From the NCBI RefSeq assembly GCF_013393325.1, contig NZ_QJRC01000060.1:1-64000 (forward strand): a DNA stretch of 64,000 bases, written 5' to 3'. Shown in pieces: positions 34,124 through 42,550 of the stretch. Source of the DNA: Pseudomonas hunanensis (GTDB taxonomy: Bacteria > Pseudomonadota > Gammaproteobacteria > Pseudomonadales > Pseudomonadaceae). Numbering within the stretch: position 1 is the first letter of the stretch; each line of letters begins with the position of its first letter. Both the position numbers and the translations under genes were made by a program. The notes under the pieces were generated by a model. The model was given only the letters and a program-made list of their open reading frames with translations, made no database searches and had not been told where the DNA came from.

Positions 34124-35878
34124 ATGCCTGTTAGATACTGCGTGGCGGCCGCGCTGAGCGTGGCCTTGTCCATGGCCTGCGCTGAAGAACCGGTGTTCGA
34201 TGACAACGGCACGCCGATGTACGAAGTGAACTTCGTCGATACCGAGCTTGGCGAGTTCATCGACAGTGTGTCGCGCATCACCGGCACCACCTTCATCGTC
34301 GACCCCAGGGTCAAGGGCAAGGTCACCGTGCGCACCGTCGACCTGCACGACGCCGATGCCATCTATGACATCTTCCTGGCCCAACTGCGCGCCCAGGGTT
34401 ATGCCACCGTCGACCTGCCCAACGGCAGCGTGAAGATCGTCCCCGACCAGGCCGCACGTCTGGAGCCGGTGCCGGTGGAGGCGGGCGGGCAGCAGGGCGA
34501 GGGCAGCGACAGCGTGGCCACTCGGGTATTCAACGTGCGTAACGCCGCCAGTGAACAAGTCCTGGGCATTCTCAAGCCGCTGATCGACCCACGGGTTGGG
34601 GTGATTACACCGTATCCGGCGGCGCATCAGCTGGTGGTGACCGACTGGCGCAGCAACCTGGAACGCATCGCCAGCCTGCTGCGCCAGCTCGACCGCCCAG
34701 AGGAGGCACAAGGCAGCGGCAGTACCCAGGTGATCTACCTGCGCCATGCCAATGCCGGTGAAGTGGTCAAGGTGCTGCGCGGGCTCAGCCAGGAAGGTGC
34801 GGTGCCAGCTGAAGCGCCCGGAGAAGGAGAAAGCAAGGACAGGCCGGTGATGGCCGCCTCCGCAGGCCCAAGTATCCGCTTGGAGTACGAAGAGGGCACC
34901 AACGCCGTGGTCATGGTCGGCCCCGACAGCGAGCTGGCGGCGTATCGTGCCATTGTCGAGCAACTGGACATTCGTCGCGCCCAGGTGGTGGTCGAGGCGA
35001 TCATCGCCGAGGTATCGGACAGCAGCGCTCAGGAGCTGGGTGTGCAATGGCTGTTCGCCGACGAAAAGTTCGGTGCCGGTATCGTCAACTTCGGCAGCAA
35101 TGGCGTGAATATCGCCAACATCGCCGGGGCCGCCGCCAGTGGTGACAACGAGGCCCTCGGCGACTTGCTGTCCACCACGGCGGGTGCCACGGCGGGCATC
35201 GGCCATTTCGGCGGCGGCTTCAACTTCGCCATGCTGGTCAACGCGCTGAAGGGCAAAAGCGGCTTCAACCTGCTGTCCACGCCCACCTTGCTGACCCTGG
35301 ACAACGCCGAAGCGTCGATCCTAGTCGGCCAGGAAGTGCCTTTCGTCACCGGCTCGGTGACGCAGAACAACGCCAACCCGTACCAGACCATCGAACGCAA
35401 GGAAGTCGGGGTGAAGCTGCGCATCAAGCCGCAGATCAACATCGACAACAGCGTGCGCCTGGACATCGTCCAGGAAGTGTCGTCGATTGCCGACTCCAGC
35501 GCGGCCAGTGACGTGATCACCAACAAGCGCGAGATCAAGACCAAGGTCATGGTCGAGGACAACGGCCTGGTGATTCTCGGCGGCCTGATCAGCGACGAAC
35601 TGAGCACCAGCAACCAGCGTGTGCCGCTGCTTGGCGACATCCCTTATCTGGGCCGGTTGTTCCGCTCCGATGCCAGCAAGAACACCAAGCAGAACCTGAT
35701 GGTGTTCATCCGCCCGCGCATCCTGCGCGATGGGCCCAGCCTGGCGGGGCTCAGCGAAGACAAATACCGCACCTTGCAGCAGACCACACCGCTGCAATTG
35801 CCAGACCTTGCACAGGGCACGCCACTGTTGCAGGTATTTCCCTCCAGCCGCGCGCGCCTGGAAGGCGGTGACTGGTGA
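34124..35878 (+). CDS. gspD: Type II secretion outer membrane secretin GspD (XcpQ)
   Basis: 584 aa secretin forming the outer-membrane gate. Signal peptide residues 1-20 (cleavage after MACA). N0 domain [20 protein letters not shown], then N1-N3 repeats ([54 protein letters not shown]), then the secretin core with the VPFVTGSV and [15 protein letters not shown] signatures. The C-terminal S domain is short and there is no gspS in the window. AAGGA precedes ATG 34124. It is coupled to gspE by a TGATG overlap. Confidence 0.92.
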   Translation: MPVRYCVAAALSVALSMACAEEPVFDDNGTPMYEVNFVDTELGEFIDSVSRITGTTFIVDPRVKGKVTVRTVDLHDADAIYDIFLAQLRAQGYATVDLPNGSVKIVPDQAARLEPVPVEAGGQQGEGSDSVATRVFNVRNAASEQVLGILKPLIDPRVGVITPYPAAHQLVVTDWRSNLERIASLLRQLDRPEEAQGSGSTQVIYLRHANAGEVVKVLRGLSQEGAVPAEAPGEGESKDRPVMAASAGPSIRLEYEEGTNAVVMVGPDSELAAYRAIVEQLDIRRAQVVVEAIIAEVSDSSAQELGVQWLFADEKFGAGIVNFGSNGVNIANIAGAAASGDNEALGDLLSTTAGATAGIGHFGGGFNFAMLVNALKGKSGFNLLSTPTLLTLDNAEASILVGQEVPFVTGSVTQNNANPYQTIERKEVGVKLRIKPQINIDNSVRLDIVQEVSSIADSSAASDVITNKREIKTKVMVEDNGLVILGGLISDELSTSNQRVPLLGDIPYLGRLFRSDASKNTKQNLMVFIRPRILRDGPSLAGLSEDKYRTLQQTTPLQLPDLAQGTPLLQVFPSSRARLEGGDW

Positions 35879-37326
35879 TGCTGCCCTATCGCCAGGCACG
35901 GCTGAGCGGGGTGGCCATGGCTGCGACGGAGCAGGGTTGGCAGTTGTGGCTAAGGCCCGACGCCGACAGCGCGCAGTTGCAGGAGCTGTTGCGCGTGCAT
36001 GGCCAACCCTGCGCGCTTGAATACCTGGAGCCCGCAGTATTCGATGAGCGCTTGGGCCAGCTGTACCAGGCCGGCGATGCGGCCACTGCAGCGCTGATCG
36101 AAGGGATTGGCGACCAGGTCGACCTGGACAGCCTGATGAGCGAGATGCCGCGCATCGAAGACTTGCTGGAAAGCGACGACGAAGCCCCGGTAATCCGCTT
36201 GATCAACGGCCTGTTCGGCCAGGCGCTGCGCCTGCGTGCCTCGGACATTCATATCGAGACGTTCGAACAAAGCCTGGTGGTGCGCCTGAGGGTCGATGGC
36301 CACCTGCGCGAAGTGCTGCGCCCGCCGCGAGCGTTGTCGGCGATGCTGGTGTCACGGATCAAGGTCATGGCCCGCCTGGACATCGCAGAAAAACGCCAGC
36401 CCCAGGATGGGCGCATCACTTTGCGCGCGGCGGGACGCGAAGTGGACGTGCGGGTCTCGACCTTGCCCGGCATCCATGGCGAGCGGGTGGTGATGCGGGT
36501 ACTCGACAAGCAGGCCAGCCTGTTGGCGCTGGAAAACCTGGGCATGCCGGCGGCGGTGTTGCAGGGCCTGCGCAGCTGCCTGGCGCGGCCCAACGGTATC
36601 GTGTTGTCCACTGGGCCAACCGGTTCGGGCAAGACCACCACCCTGTACGCCAGCCTCAACAGCCTCAACGACGGCAGCCGCAACATCCTCACCGTTGAGG
36701 ACCCGGTGGAGTATGCCATCGCAGGCATTGGCCAGACCGCCATCAACCCGCGTGCCGGGCTGACGTTCGCCAGTGGCCTGCGCGCCATCCTGCGTCAGGA
36801 CCCGGACGTGATCATGCTCGGCGAAATCCGCGACCAGGAGACCGCACAGATCGCCGTGCAGGCCAGCCTCACCGGCCATCTGGTGCTCTCTACCCTGCAC
36901 ACCAACAGTGCCGTGGGCGCGGTGACCCGGCTACGTGACATGGGTATCGAGCCGTTCCTGATCGCCTCGTGTCTGCGCGGTGTACTGGCCCAGCGCCTGG
37001 TGCGGCGCTTGTGCAGTTGTGCCGTGGCGCACCCATTGCAACCGGCCGAGCGTGACCTGTGGCCAGAGCTGGCTGCACTGGGCAGCAGTTACCACGCGGT
37101 CGGCTGCGAGCAGTGCCAGGGCAGCGGATACATCGGCCGCCTGGGCCTGTACGAATTCATCGAACTGGACGCCGGGCTGATCGGCCTGTTGTATGACGGC
37201 GCCAGCGAACTGGCCATGCAGGCCTACCTCGGTGAGCGCCGGCAAAGCCTGGTGGCGATGGCCAGCGAGTGCCTGGCCCGTGGCGAGACCAGCCTGGCCG
37301 AAGTGCTGCGCGCGGTGCAGGGCTAA
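35878..37326 (+). CDS. gspE: Type II secretion ATPase GspE (XcpR)
   Basis: 482 aa cytoplasmic hexameric ATPase driving pseudopilus assembly. N-terminal GspE_N part, then Asp box [15 protein letters not shown], Walker [10 protein letters not shown] (about 245), and Walker B region [13 protein letters not shown] with following His box. The zinc-binding region reads LCSC (about 378) and GCEQC (about 409): the first pair is CxC instead of the usual CxxC. ATG 35878 shares a base with the gspD stop. It docks on GspL and GspF. Confidence 0.93.
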   Translation: MLPYRQARLSGVAMAATEQGWQLWLRPDADSAQLQELLRVHGQPCALEYLEPAVFDERLGQLYQAGDAATAALIEGIGDQVDLDSLMSEMPRIEDLLESDDEAPVIRLINGLFGQALRLRASDIHIETFEQSLVVRLRVDGHLREVLRPPRALSAMLVSRIKVMARLDIAEKRQPQDGRITLRAAGREVDVRVSTLPGIHGERVVMRVLDKQASLLALENLGMPAAVLQGLRSCLARPNGIVLSTGPTGSGKTTTLYASLNSLNDGSRNILTVEDPVEYAIAGIGQTAINPRAGLTFASGLRAILRQDPDVIMLGEIRDQETAQIAVQASLTGHLVLSTLHTNSAVGAVTRLRDMGIEPFLIASCLRGVLAQRLVRRLCSCAVAHPLQPAERDLWPELAALGSSYHAVGCEQCQGSGYIGRLGLYEFIELDAGLIGLLYDGASELAMQAYLGERRQSLVAMASECLARGETSLAEVLRAVQG

Positions 37327-37329
37327 GGC

Positions 37330-38532
37330 ATGCCGACCTATCGCTACCAGGCCGTGGACCTCGCGGGCAAATCGCACAAGGCCAGCCTGCAGGCTGACAA
37401 TGAGCGCCACGCCCGCCAGCTGTTGCGCGAGCAGGGCCTGTTTGCCCGCCAGTTGCAGCGCCACGAAGCCGGTGTCCAGCGACCCCGGCGCCAGCGGCTT
37501 AGCCGCGCCCAGCTGTGTGAATTGACCCGTCAACTGGCCACCTTGATCGGGGCCGGCATCCCCTTGGTCGATGCCCTGGCCACCCTGGAACGGCAACTGC
37601 GCCAGCCCGCCTTGCACAGTGTGCTGGTGGCCCTGCGCGGCTCGCTTGCCGAAGGCCTGGGCCTGGCTCGCAGCCTGGCCCGGCAGGGCGCACCTTTCAC
37701 TGGCCTGTACTGCGCGCTGGTCGAGGCTGGCGAACGTTCCGGGCGCCTGGCCCAGGTGCTGACCCGCTTGGCCGATCATTTGGAACAGGTGCAACGGCAG
37801 CAGCACAAGGCCCGCACTGCGCTGATCTACCCCACGGTACTGATGGGGGTGTCGCTTGCCGTGGTCATCGGCCTGATGACATTCGTCGTGCCCAAACTCA
37901 CCGAACAATTTGCCCATGCCGGGCAGAGCCTGCCACTGATCACCTCGTTGCTGATTGGCCTGAGCCAGGGCTTGGTGCTGGCAGGGCCGTGGATGGTAGG
38001 GCTGGCGCTGATGCTCGCCGTGCTGGGTGGCTGGTTGCTGCGCAAGCCGCATTGGTGTCTGCGCCGCGACCAACTGCTGTTGCGCCTGCCGCGCATCGGC
38101 GGCCTGGTGCAGGTGCTGGAAAGCGCACGCCTGGCACGCAGCCTGGCGATTCTCAGTGGCAGCGGCGTGGCCCTGCTCGAAGCCTTGCACGTTGCCACCG
38201 ACACCATCGGCAACCGGCGTATCCGCCTGGCCATGGAGCAGGTACGCCAGCAAGTGCAGGGCGGCACCAGCCTGCACCGCGCGTTGGATGCCTGCCAGCA
38301 ATTCCCGCCGCTGCTGGTGAACATGGTCGGCAGCGGCGAGGCCAGCGGCACCCTGGCCGACATGCTCGAGCGTGTGGCCGACGACCAGGAGCGCGGCTTT
38401 GCCCGCCAGGTGGATACCGCCATGGCGCTGTTCGAACCCCTGATGATTCTGGTGATGGGCGCCGTGGTGCTGTTCATCGTGCTGGCGGTGCTGCTGCCGA
38501 TCATGCAACTCAACCAGGGCCTGCAACTGTGA
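37330..38532 (+). CDS. gspF: Type II secretion inner membrane protein GspF (XcpS)
   Basis: 400 aa polytopic protein at the centre of the assembly platform. It begins MPTYRYQAVDLAGKSHKA as usual, with two T2SSF domains (LTRQLATLIGAGIPLVDAL at about 60; RLARSLAILSGSGVALLEAL at about 267), each followed by membrane segments, and a third at the C-terminus. Length is normal (about 400). It begins 3 bases after gspE. Confidence 0.93.
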   Translation: MPTYRYQAVDLAGKSHKASLQADNERHARQLLREQGLFARQLQRHEAGVQRPRRQRLSRAQLCELTRQLATLIGAGIPLVDALATLERQLRQPALHSVLVALRGSLAEGLGLARSLARQGAPFTGLYCALVEAGERSGRLAQVLTRLADHLEQVQRQQHKARTALIYPTVLMGVSLAVVIGLMTFVVPKLTEQFAHAGQSLPLITSLLIGLSQGLVLAGPWMVGLALMLAVLGGWLLRKPHWCLRRDQLLLRLPRIGGLVQVLESARLARSLAILSGSGVALLEALHVATDTIGNRRIRLAMEQVRQQVQGGTSLHRALDACQQFPPLLVNMVGSGEASGTLADMLERVADDQERGFARQVDTAMALFEPLMILVMGAVVLFIVLAVLLPIMQLNQGLQL

Positions 38533-38549
38533 CGACTAGGAGTATTGCC

Positions 38550-38984
38550 ATGCAGCATCGACGTAATCGCCAACGCGGTTTTACCCTCATGGAGATCATG
38601 GTGGTGATCTTCATCATCGGCCTGTTGATTGCCGTGGTTGCACCCAGCGTGCTGGGCAACCAGGACAAGGCCATGAAGCAGAAGGTGATGGCCGACCTGG
38701 CTACCCTGGAGCAAGCGCTGGACATGTACCGGCTGGACAACCTGCGCTTTCCCAGCAGTGAACAGGGCCTGGCCGCGCTGGTGAAAAAGCCGGCCCAGGA
38801 GCCGCTGCCACGGGCCTGGCGCAGTGACGGCTATGTACGCCGCCTGCCGCAAGACCCGTGGGGCACCCCTTACCAGTACCGTATGCCGGGCGAGCATGGC
38901 CGGGTCGATGTGTACTCGCTGGGCGCCGATGGCCAACCGGGCGGCGAAGGTCAGGACGCCGACCTGGGCAACTGGGCGCTGTAA
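38550..38984 (+). CDS. gspG: Type II secretion major pseudopilin GspG (XcpT)
   Basis: 144 aa, main subunit of the pseudopilus. Prepilin peptidase site RQRG before FTLMEIMVV, with Glu at +5. The globular part has the GspG calcium-loop region (FPSSEQGL ... DPWGTPYQYR ... DVYSLGADGQ ... LGNW). AGGAG lies 7 bases before ATG 38550. No prepilin peptidase gene is in the window; it would be supplied by pilD elsewhere. Confidence 0.95.
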   Translation: MQHRRNRQRGFTLMEIMVVIFIIGLLIAVVAPSVLGNQDKAMKQKVMADLATLEQALDMYRLDNLRFPSSEQGLAALVKKPAQEPLPRAWRSDGYVRRLPQDPWGTPYQYRMPGEHGRVDVYSLGADGQPGGEGQDADLGNWAL

Positions 38985-38987
38985 CCG

Positions 38988-39419
38988 GTGCGTGGTCAGC
39001 GGGGTTTCAGCCTGATCGAGTTGCTGGTGGTGTTGGCCATAGCCGGGCTGATGACCGGGCTGGCAGTAGCCGGGTTCGGCAGTGGCCAGGTCGGTGTCGA
39101 GCAGGCTCTGCAACGGCTGGTGGCTGAGACCCGCAGCCAGGCCGCGCTGGCCAGGCATGCCGGGCAATTGCGCGGGCTGCGCTGGAATGGCCAGCGCCCG
39201 GAGTTCGTCCGGCGCGAGGGCAATGCCTGGGTGGTTGAAGCGGTCGCGCTCGGCGACTGGCCCAAGGGCCTGCACCCGGACTGGCCCGTCAGCCCACAGC
39301 CCCGCCTGATGTTCACCCCCCATGGCTGGGCTCAGCCGGGCAGCGTGCGTTGGCGCTGGGCTGATGGCGGCCAGCGCTGGGCGTGGGACCGCGATGGTCG
39401 TTTGCAGGTGGCGCCATGA
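38988..39419 (+). CDS. gspH: Type II secretion minor pseudopilin GspH (XcpU)
   Basis: 143 aa. Starts with GTG at 38988, 3 bases after gspG. The leader is only six residues, ending QRG before FSLIELLVVLAIAG (Glu +5 present). The soluble domain is beta-rich, as in GspH. The stop overlaps gspI by 4 bases. Confidence 0.88.
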   Translation: MRGQRGFSLIELLVVLAIAGLMTGLAVAGFGSGQVGVEQALQRLVAETRSQAALARHAGQLRGLRWNGQRPEFVRREGNAWVVEAVALGDWPKGLHPDWPVSPQPRLMFTPHGWAQPGSVRWRWADGGQRWAWDRDGRLQVAP

Positions 39420-39784
39420 AGCCGCGCCAGTGTGGCTTCACCTTGCTGGAAGTGACCGTGGCCTTGGCGATTGCTGCCGTGCTGGCCGTCATCACCAGCC
39501 AGGTTCTGCGCCAGCGCCTGGCGGTGCAGGAAAACCTGCAGCAGCACCGCCTTGGCCTGCTGTGCGCGCGCGAGCTGCAAACCCGCTTTGCCGTCGAACA
39601 GTATTGGCCTGCTGCCAATCAGGTGAATGGCGAGCTGAGCCAGGGCGGCTTGCCATGTCATTGGCAACTGCAACTGCGCCGTACCGGGGTGCGCGACTTA
39701 CGCCGTGGTGAACTGCGGCTTTTCGCCGACCGCGACCAGCGCCTGCCGTTGGGCCAGTACACCGTGTTTCTGGAGCGCCCATGA
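39416..39784 (+). CDS. gspI: Type II secretion minor pseudopilin GspI (XcpV)
   Basis: 122 aa. Prepilin site RQCG before FTLLEVTVALAIAAV, Glu +5 present. ATG 39416 overlaps the gspH stop (ATGA) and the gene's end overlaps gspJ by 4 bases. GspI is expected to nucleate the tip complex with GspJ and GspK. Confidence 0.88.
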   Translation: MKPRQCGFTLLEVTVALAIAAVLAVITSQVLRQRLAVQENLQQHRLGLLCARELQTRFAVEQYWPAANQVNGELSQGGLPCHWQLQLRRTGVRDLRRGELRLFADRDQRLPLGQYTVFLERP

Positions 39785-40371
39785 AACGCTACCAGGCGGG
39801 CCTGACCCTGATCGAACTGATGGTCGCCCTGGCCCTGACCGCCTTGCTTGGCATCATGCTCGCCGCCTTGGTCAATGGCTGGCTCAAGGTGCGCGAACGC
39901 CTGCTGGTGACCACGCAGGAAAGCTCGGTGCTGGAGTTCTGCCTGGCCCTGGAGCGGCGGTTCGACAGCCCGGTACTGCGCCGGGTCTACGACCAGCGCC
40001 TACCCCTTGCCAGCCGCTGGCTGGACTGGCAGCCCGCCAGCCACCAGTTGCTGTGGGTCGCCAGCACCGGCCTACCCGCAGCCGAAGGCGGATCGCGCCT
40101 GCAACGCCAGCGCCTGCGCTTCGAGGCCCGTGAGCAGCGCCTGCTGCTGGAAAGTTCGGCCGACCTTTACGCCGCCGCTGCCCCTCGATGGATACAGCGT
40201 GAACGGCTCGACCGGGTCAGTGCAATGAATGTTCTGTACTACCAGGGCGGCCGCTGGCTGGCCTGGCCTTCCGATCAACCGGCGCACCCCGGCCGTGGTG
40301 TGCGCCTGGAACTGCAGCGTGATGGAGCCCCTTATGTCTGCACCTTCGCCCTCCCATGGGGGCGCTCATGA
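39781..40371 (+). CDS. gspJ: Type II secretion minor pseudopilin GspJ (XcpW)
   Basis: 196 aa. Prepilin site YQAG before LTLIELMVALALTALL; Leu replaces the more usual Phe at +1, while Glu +5 is kept. The length (about 200) and position between gspI and gspL support GspJ. ATG overlaps the gspI stop by 4 bases. Confidence 0.88.
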   Translation: MKRYQAGLTLIELMVALALTALLGIMLAALVNGWLKVRERLLVTTQESSVLEFCLALERRFDSPVLRRVYDQRLPLASRWLDWQPASHQLLWVASTGLPAAEGGSRLQRQRLRFEAREQRLLLESSADLYAAAAPRWIQRERLDRVSAMNVLYYQGGRWLAWPSDQPAHPGRGVRLELQRDGAPYVCTFALPWGRS

Positions 40372-41441
40372 AACGTGAATGGCGGCGGCCGTCGGCCCAG
40401 CCATGGCTATTGCTGCGGCCGGGCGGGGTCTGGCAGTGGGCACTGGTCAAGGGCGGTATCGTGCAATGTGATGGGCAGGGTGAGCCGCCGGCAAACCTGC
40501 AGGCGCGTATTGCGTTGGTCCTGCCTGCCGAGGCCTGCAGCCATTTCCGCGTGCCGGCCCCGCCCGGCCTCAAGCGCGAAGAATGGCCGTTGCTGCTCGA
40601 AGACCGCCTGCTACAGGCCACGGATGAGGTGGCCTGTGCCTGCCTGGCCCGTGAGCCCGGGCACCTTCGCCTGTTGGTCGTGGCGCGTCAGCAATTGGAC
40701 GACTGGCGCGGGCAATGTGCTGAATGGGGTTTGCAGGTGGAGCGTTGCTGGGCCGAGTTGCAGTTACTGCCATTGCCCGAGGCAGGGTGCGCCTGGTTAT
40801 GGCAACGCACCCCCGGCATGTCCTTGTACAAAGGGCTGAGCGAAGACGGGCAGGAACACTGGCTGGCTTGGCCAGATGCCTTGGGTAACGCGCCGTCGCA
40901 CCCGTGGGACGAGTTGCACAAGACATCGCTGAGCGGTAACTGGCCAACTGCGTTTGCATCGCTCGACTCACTGCCTGGCCTGTTCGATCGCGACCGCAAG
41001 GCGCGCGCTTTGCCGGTGCCGTCCCGCCAGCAACAGCGGCTGCTTGCGGCTTGCCTGGTGCTGGCAGCGGTTTGGGCGGGGCTTTGGTTGAGCCAGCAAT
41101 GGCGCCAGGCGCAACTCTGGCGCAGCCAGGTCATTGCCGTGACTGGCGAGCAAGCCAGCCCCCGGCATGCCGCACAGGCACTCAAGGGCCTGCGCGAGCG
41201 TGCGCTGCAACAGCAACTGCGCACCCGTCAGCTGGACGACCTGCAAGTACGTTTGCAGGCCTGGATGCGTGAAAACCCCGGTTGGCGCCTGCAGGCTGTG
41301 CGTTTCGATGGCCAACGCTGGCACCTGAGTCTGGCAGGCGAGGGCAGTACGCCGCCATGGAGCGACATGGCCGCTGCCGCTGGCGCCACGGTGCAGATTC
41401 AAGGCGACCAAGTGATCTTCGACCTGGGAGCGGCCTCATGA
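40368..41441 (+). CDS. gspL: Type II secretion protein GspL (XcpY)
   Basis: 357 aa. The N-terminal actin-like cytoplasmic domain binds GspE; one membrane segment lies at about 224-243 (LLAACLVLAAVWAGLWLSQQ); a small periplasmic ferredoxin-like domain follows. ATG 40368 overlaps the gspJ stop (ATGA); an in-frame ATG at 40356 is inside gspJ. Sequence similarity between GspL proteins is low, so the call leans on topology and position. Confidence 0.82.
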   Translation: MKREWRRPSAQPWLLLRPGGVWQWALVKGGIVQCDGQGEPPANLQARIALVLPAEACSHFRVPAPPGLKREEWPLLLEDRLLQATDEVACACLAREPGHLRLLVVARQQLDDWRGQCAEWGLQVERCWAELQLLPLPEAGCAWLWQRTPGMSLYKGLSEDGQEHWLAWPDALGNAPSHPWDELHKTSLSGNWPTAFASLDSLPGLFDRDRKARALPVPSRQQQRLLAACLVLAAVWAGLWLSQQWRQAQLWRSQVIAVTGEQASPRHAAQALKGLRERALQQQLRTRQLDDLQVRLQAWMRENPGWRLQAVRFDGQRWHLSLAGEGSTPPWSDMAAAAGATVQIQGDQVIFDLGAAS

Positions 41442-41824
41442 ACCGGGACTGGCTGCAGCGTCATCGCATGACGTTTGCCTGGGCATTGATTGCCCTGTTG
41501 CTGGCCTTCCTGGCCCTGCGCGCAGGCGCCGAGCAGTGGCGCGAGCTCAGCCTGTGGCGCGGGCTGGCCGAACAGGCCGCCGGCCTGCACGGCGGGCCGG
41601 GGTTGAGCTTGGAGCGGCTGCGCCAGTCGGCCCATGCGCGGCAGATCGAGCTGGCCGACGTCGATGCCCAAGGCAACGCCTGGCAGTTGCGCGGCGAGGT
41701 GGCCGATGAGCAAGCGCTGCAAGGGTGGTTGCAGAGCTTGCGTGCAGAAGGCGTTCAGACCTTGCAATGGGGGCTGGAGCAGCATGGCAAGGGGTTGCAG
41801 TTCGACGTGGTGGTGCAGCCATGA
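41438..41824 (+). CDS. gspM: Type II secretion protein GspM (XcpZ)
   Basis: 128 aa bitopic protein: short basic N-terminus, membrane segment at about 11-27 (MTFAWALIALLLAFLAL), then a periplasmic ferredoxin-like domain. It stabilises GspL. Overlaps gspL and gspN by 4 bases each. It is somewhat shorter than common GspM (about 160). Confidence 0.8.
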   Translation: MNRDWLQRHRMTFAWALIALLLAFLALRAGAEQWRELSLWRGLAEQAAGLHGGPGLSLERLRQSAHARQIELADVDAQGNAWQLRGEVADEQALQGWLQSLRAEGVQTLQWGLEQHGKGLQFDVVVQP

Positions 41825-42480
41825 GGCGCGGCAGCGTGGTGTGGATGTGTTTGGTTTTCGCACTGACATTGCTCGTGGAACTGCCTGCCGATTGGTTGGC
41901 GCGCGGGCTTGGCCTGCCCGCGCGTGATGTCAGTGGCAGCCTGTGGCAAGGCCAGGCGCAGCAGTTGGGGCCACTCGGGCCGTTGCGCTGGACAGTACAG
42001 CCTTGGCGCCTGCAGGCAAACGCACAGTTGGGCTTGCAGGGCCAAGGCTGGCACCTGCGCGGCGAAGGTTGGCCGTGGCGTTGGCGGCTGGAAGCAGCAG
42101 CCATGGGCCCCCAGGCAACTGTACACATGGATTATCGGTTGGCCGGGCAGTGGCAGGGCACGCTGCGTATGCAGGGGGCGGGCAGCGAGTGTCAAGCCAG
42201 CGAAGGCCGGCTGACAGTGGCTGATCTTGCCCTGAGCGAGCCATGGTCGCTGGGCTTGGGGCAGGGTTGGCTGGAAATGGATTGCCGCAGCGGCTGGCAC
42301 CTGCGCGGGCAGTTGGCGCAGCCGGGGCAGCACCAATTGAGCGTGGATGCCGACCTGCCCGGGGGCCGGGCACAGGTGCTGTTCGAGCTGCAGCCAGAGG
42401 CGGCGTTGACCCCATTGTTGCGGGGCGCCCAATGGCTTGGGCCACAGGCACTGGTGGGGCAGCGAGACCTTCGCTGGTAG
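41821..42480 (+). CDS. gspN: Type II secretion protein GspN
   Basis: 219 aa. One N-terminal membrane segment, then a Trp/Gln/Leu-rich beta-type periplasmic part (DVSGSLWQGQAQQLGPLGPLRW pattern, quoted in part as SGSLWQGQAQQLG, is typical of GspN). ATG overlaps gspM stop. It ends the operon. GspN is optional in T2SS and its role is poorly known. Confidence 0.8.
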   Translation: MRRGSVVWMCLVFALTLLVELPADWLARGLGLPARDVSGSLWQGQAQQLGPLGPLRWTVQPWRLQANAQLGLQGQGWHLRGEGWPWRWRLEAAAMGPQATVHMDYRLAGQWQGTLRMQGAGSECQASEGRLTVADLALSEPWSLGLGQGWLEMDCRSGWHLRGQLAQPGQHQLSVDADLPGGRAQVLFELQPEAALTPLLRGAQWLGPQALVGQRDLRW

Positions 42481-42484
42481 GCGA

Positions 42485-42531
42485 CAAGGTTGCTACTGCA
42501 TGGCGACACTGTCGATGCGGAAGCAACCTTG
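42485..42531. terminator. Nested inverted repeat between gspN and tpsA
   Basis: CAAGGTTGCT (42485-42494) pairs perfectly with AGCAACCTTG (42522-42531). Inside the 27-base loop lies the palindrome CGACACTGTCG (42504-42514). It sits between convergent stops at 42480 and 42551. No T-run follows, so a bidirectional terminator is likely but not certain. Confidence 0.5.
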
Positions 42532-42550
42532 CGTAGGGGCGCGCTTGTGG

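Noticed and set aside
42485..42531. attC-like integron site at the gspN/tpsA gap
   Set aside because: The arms lack the RYYYAAC and GTTRRRY core boxes; no integrase or gene cassettes are present.
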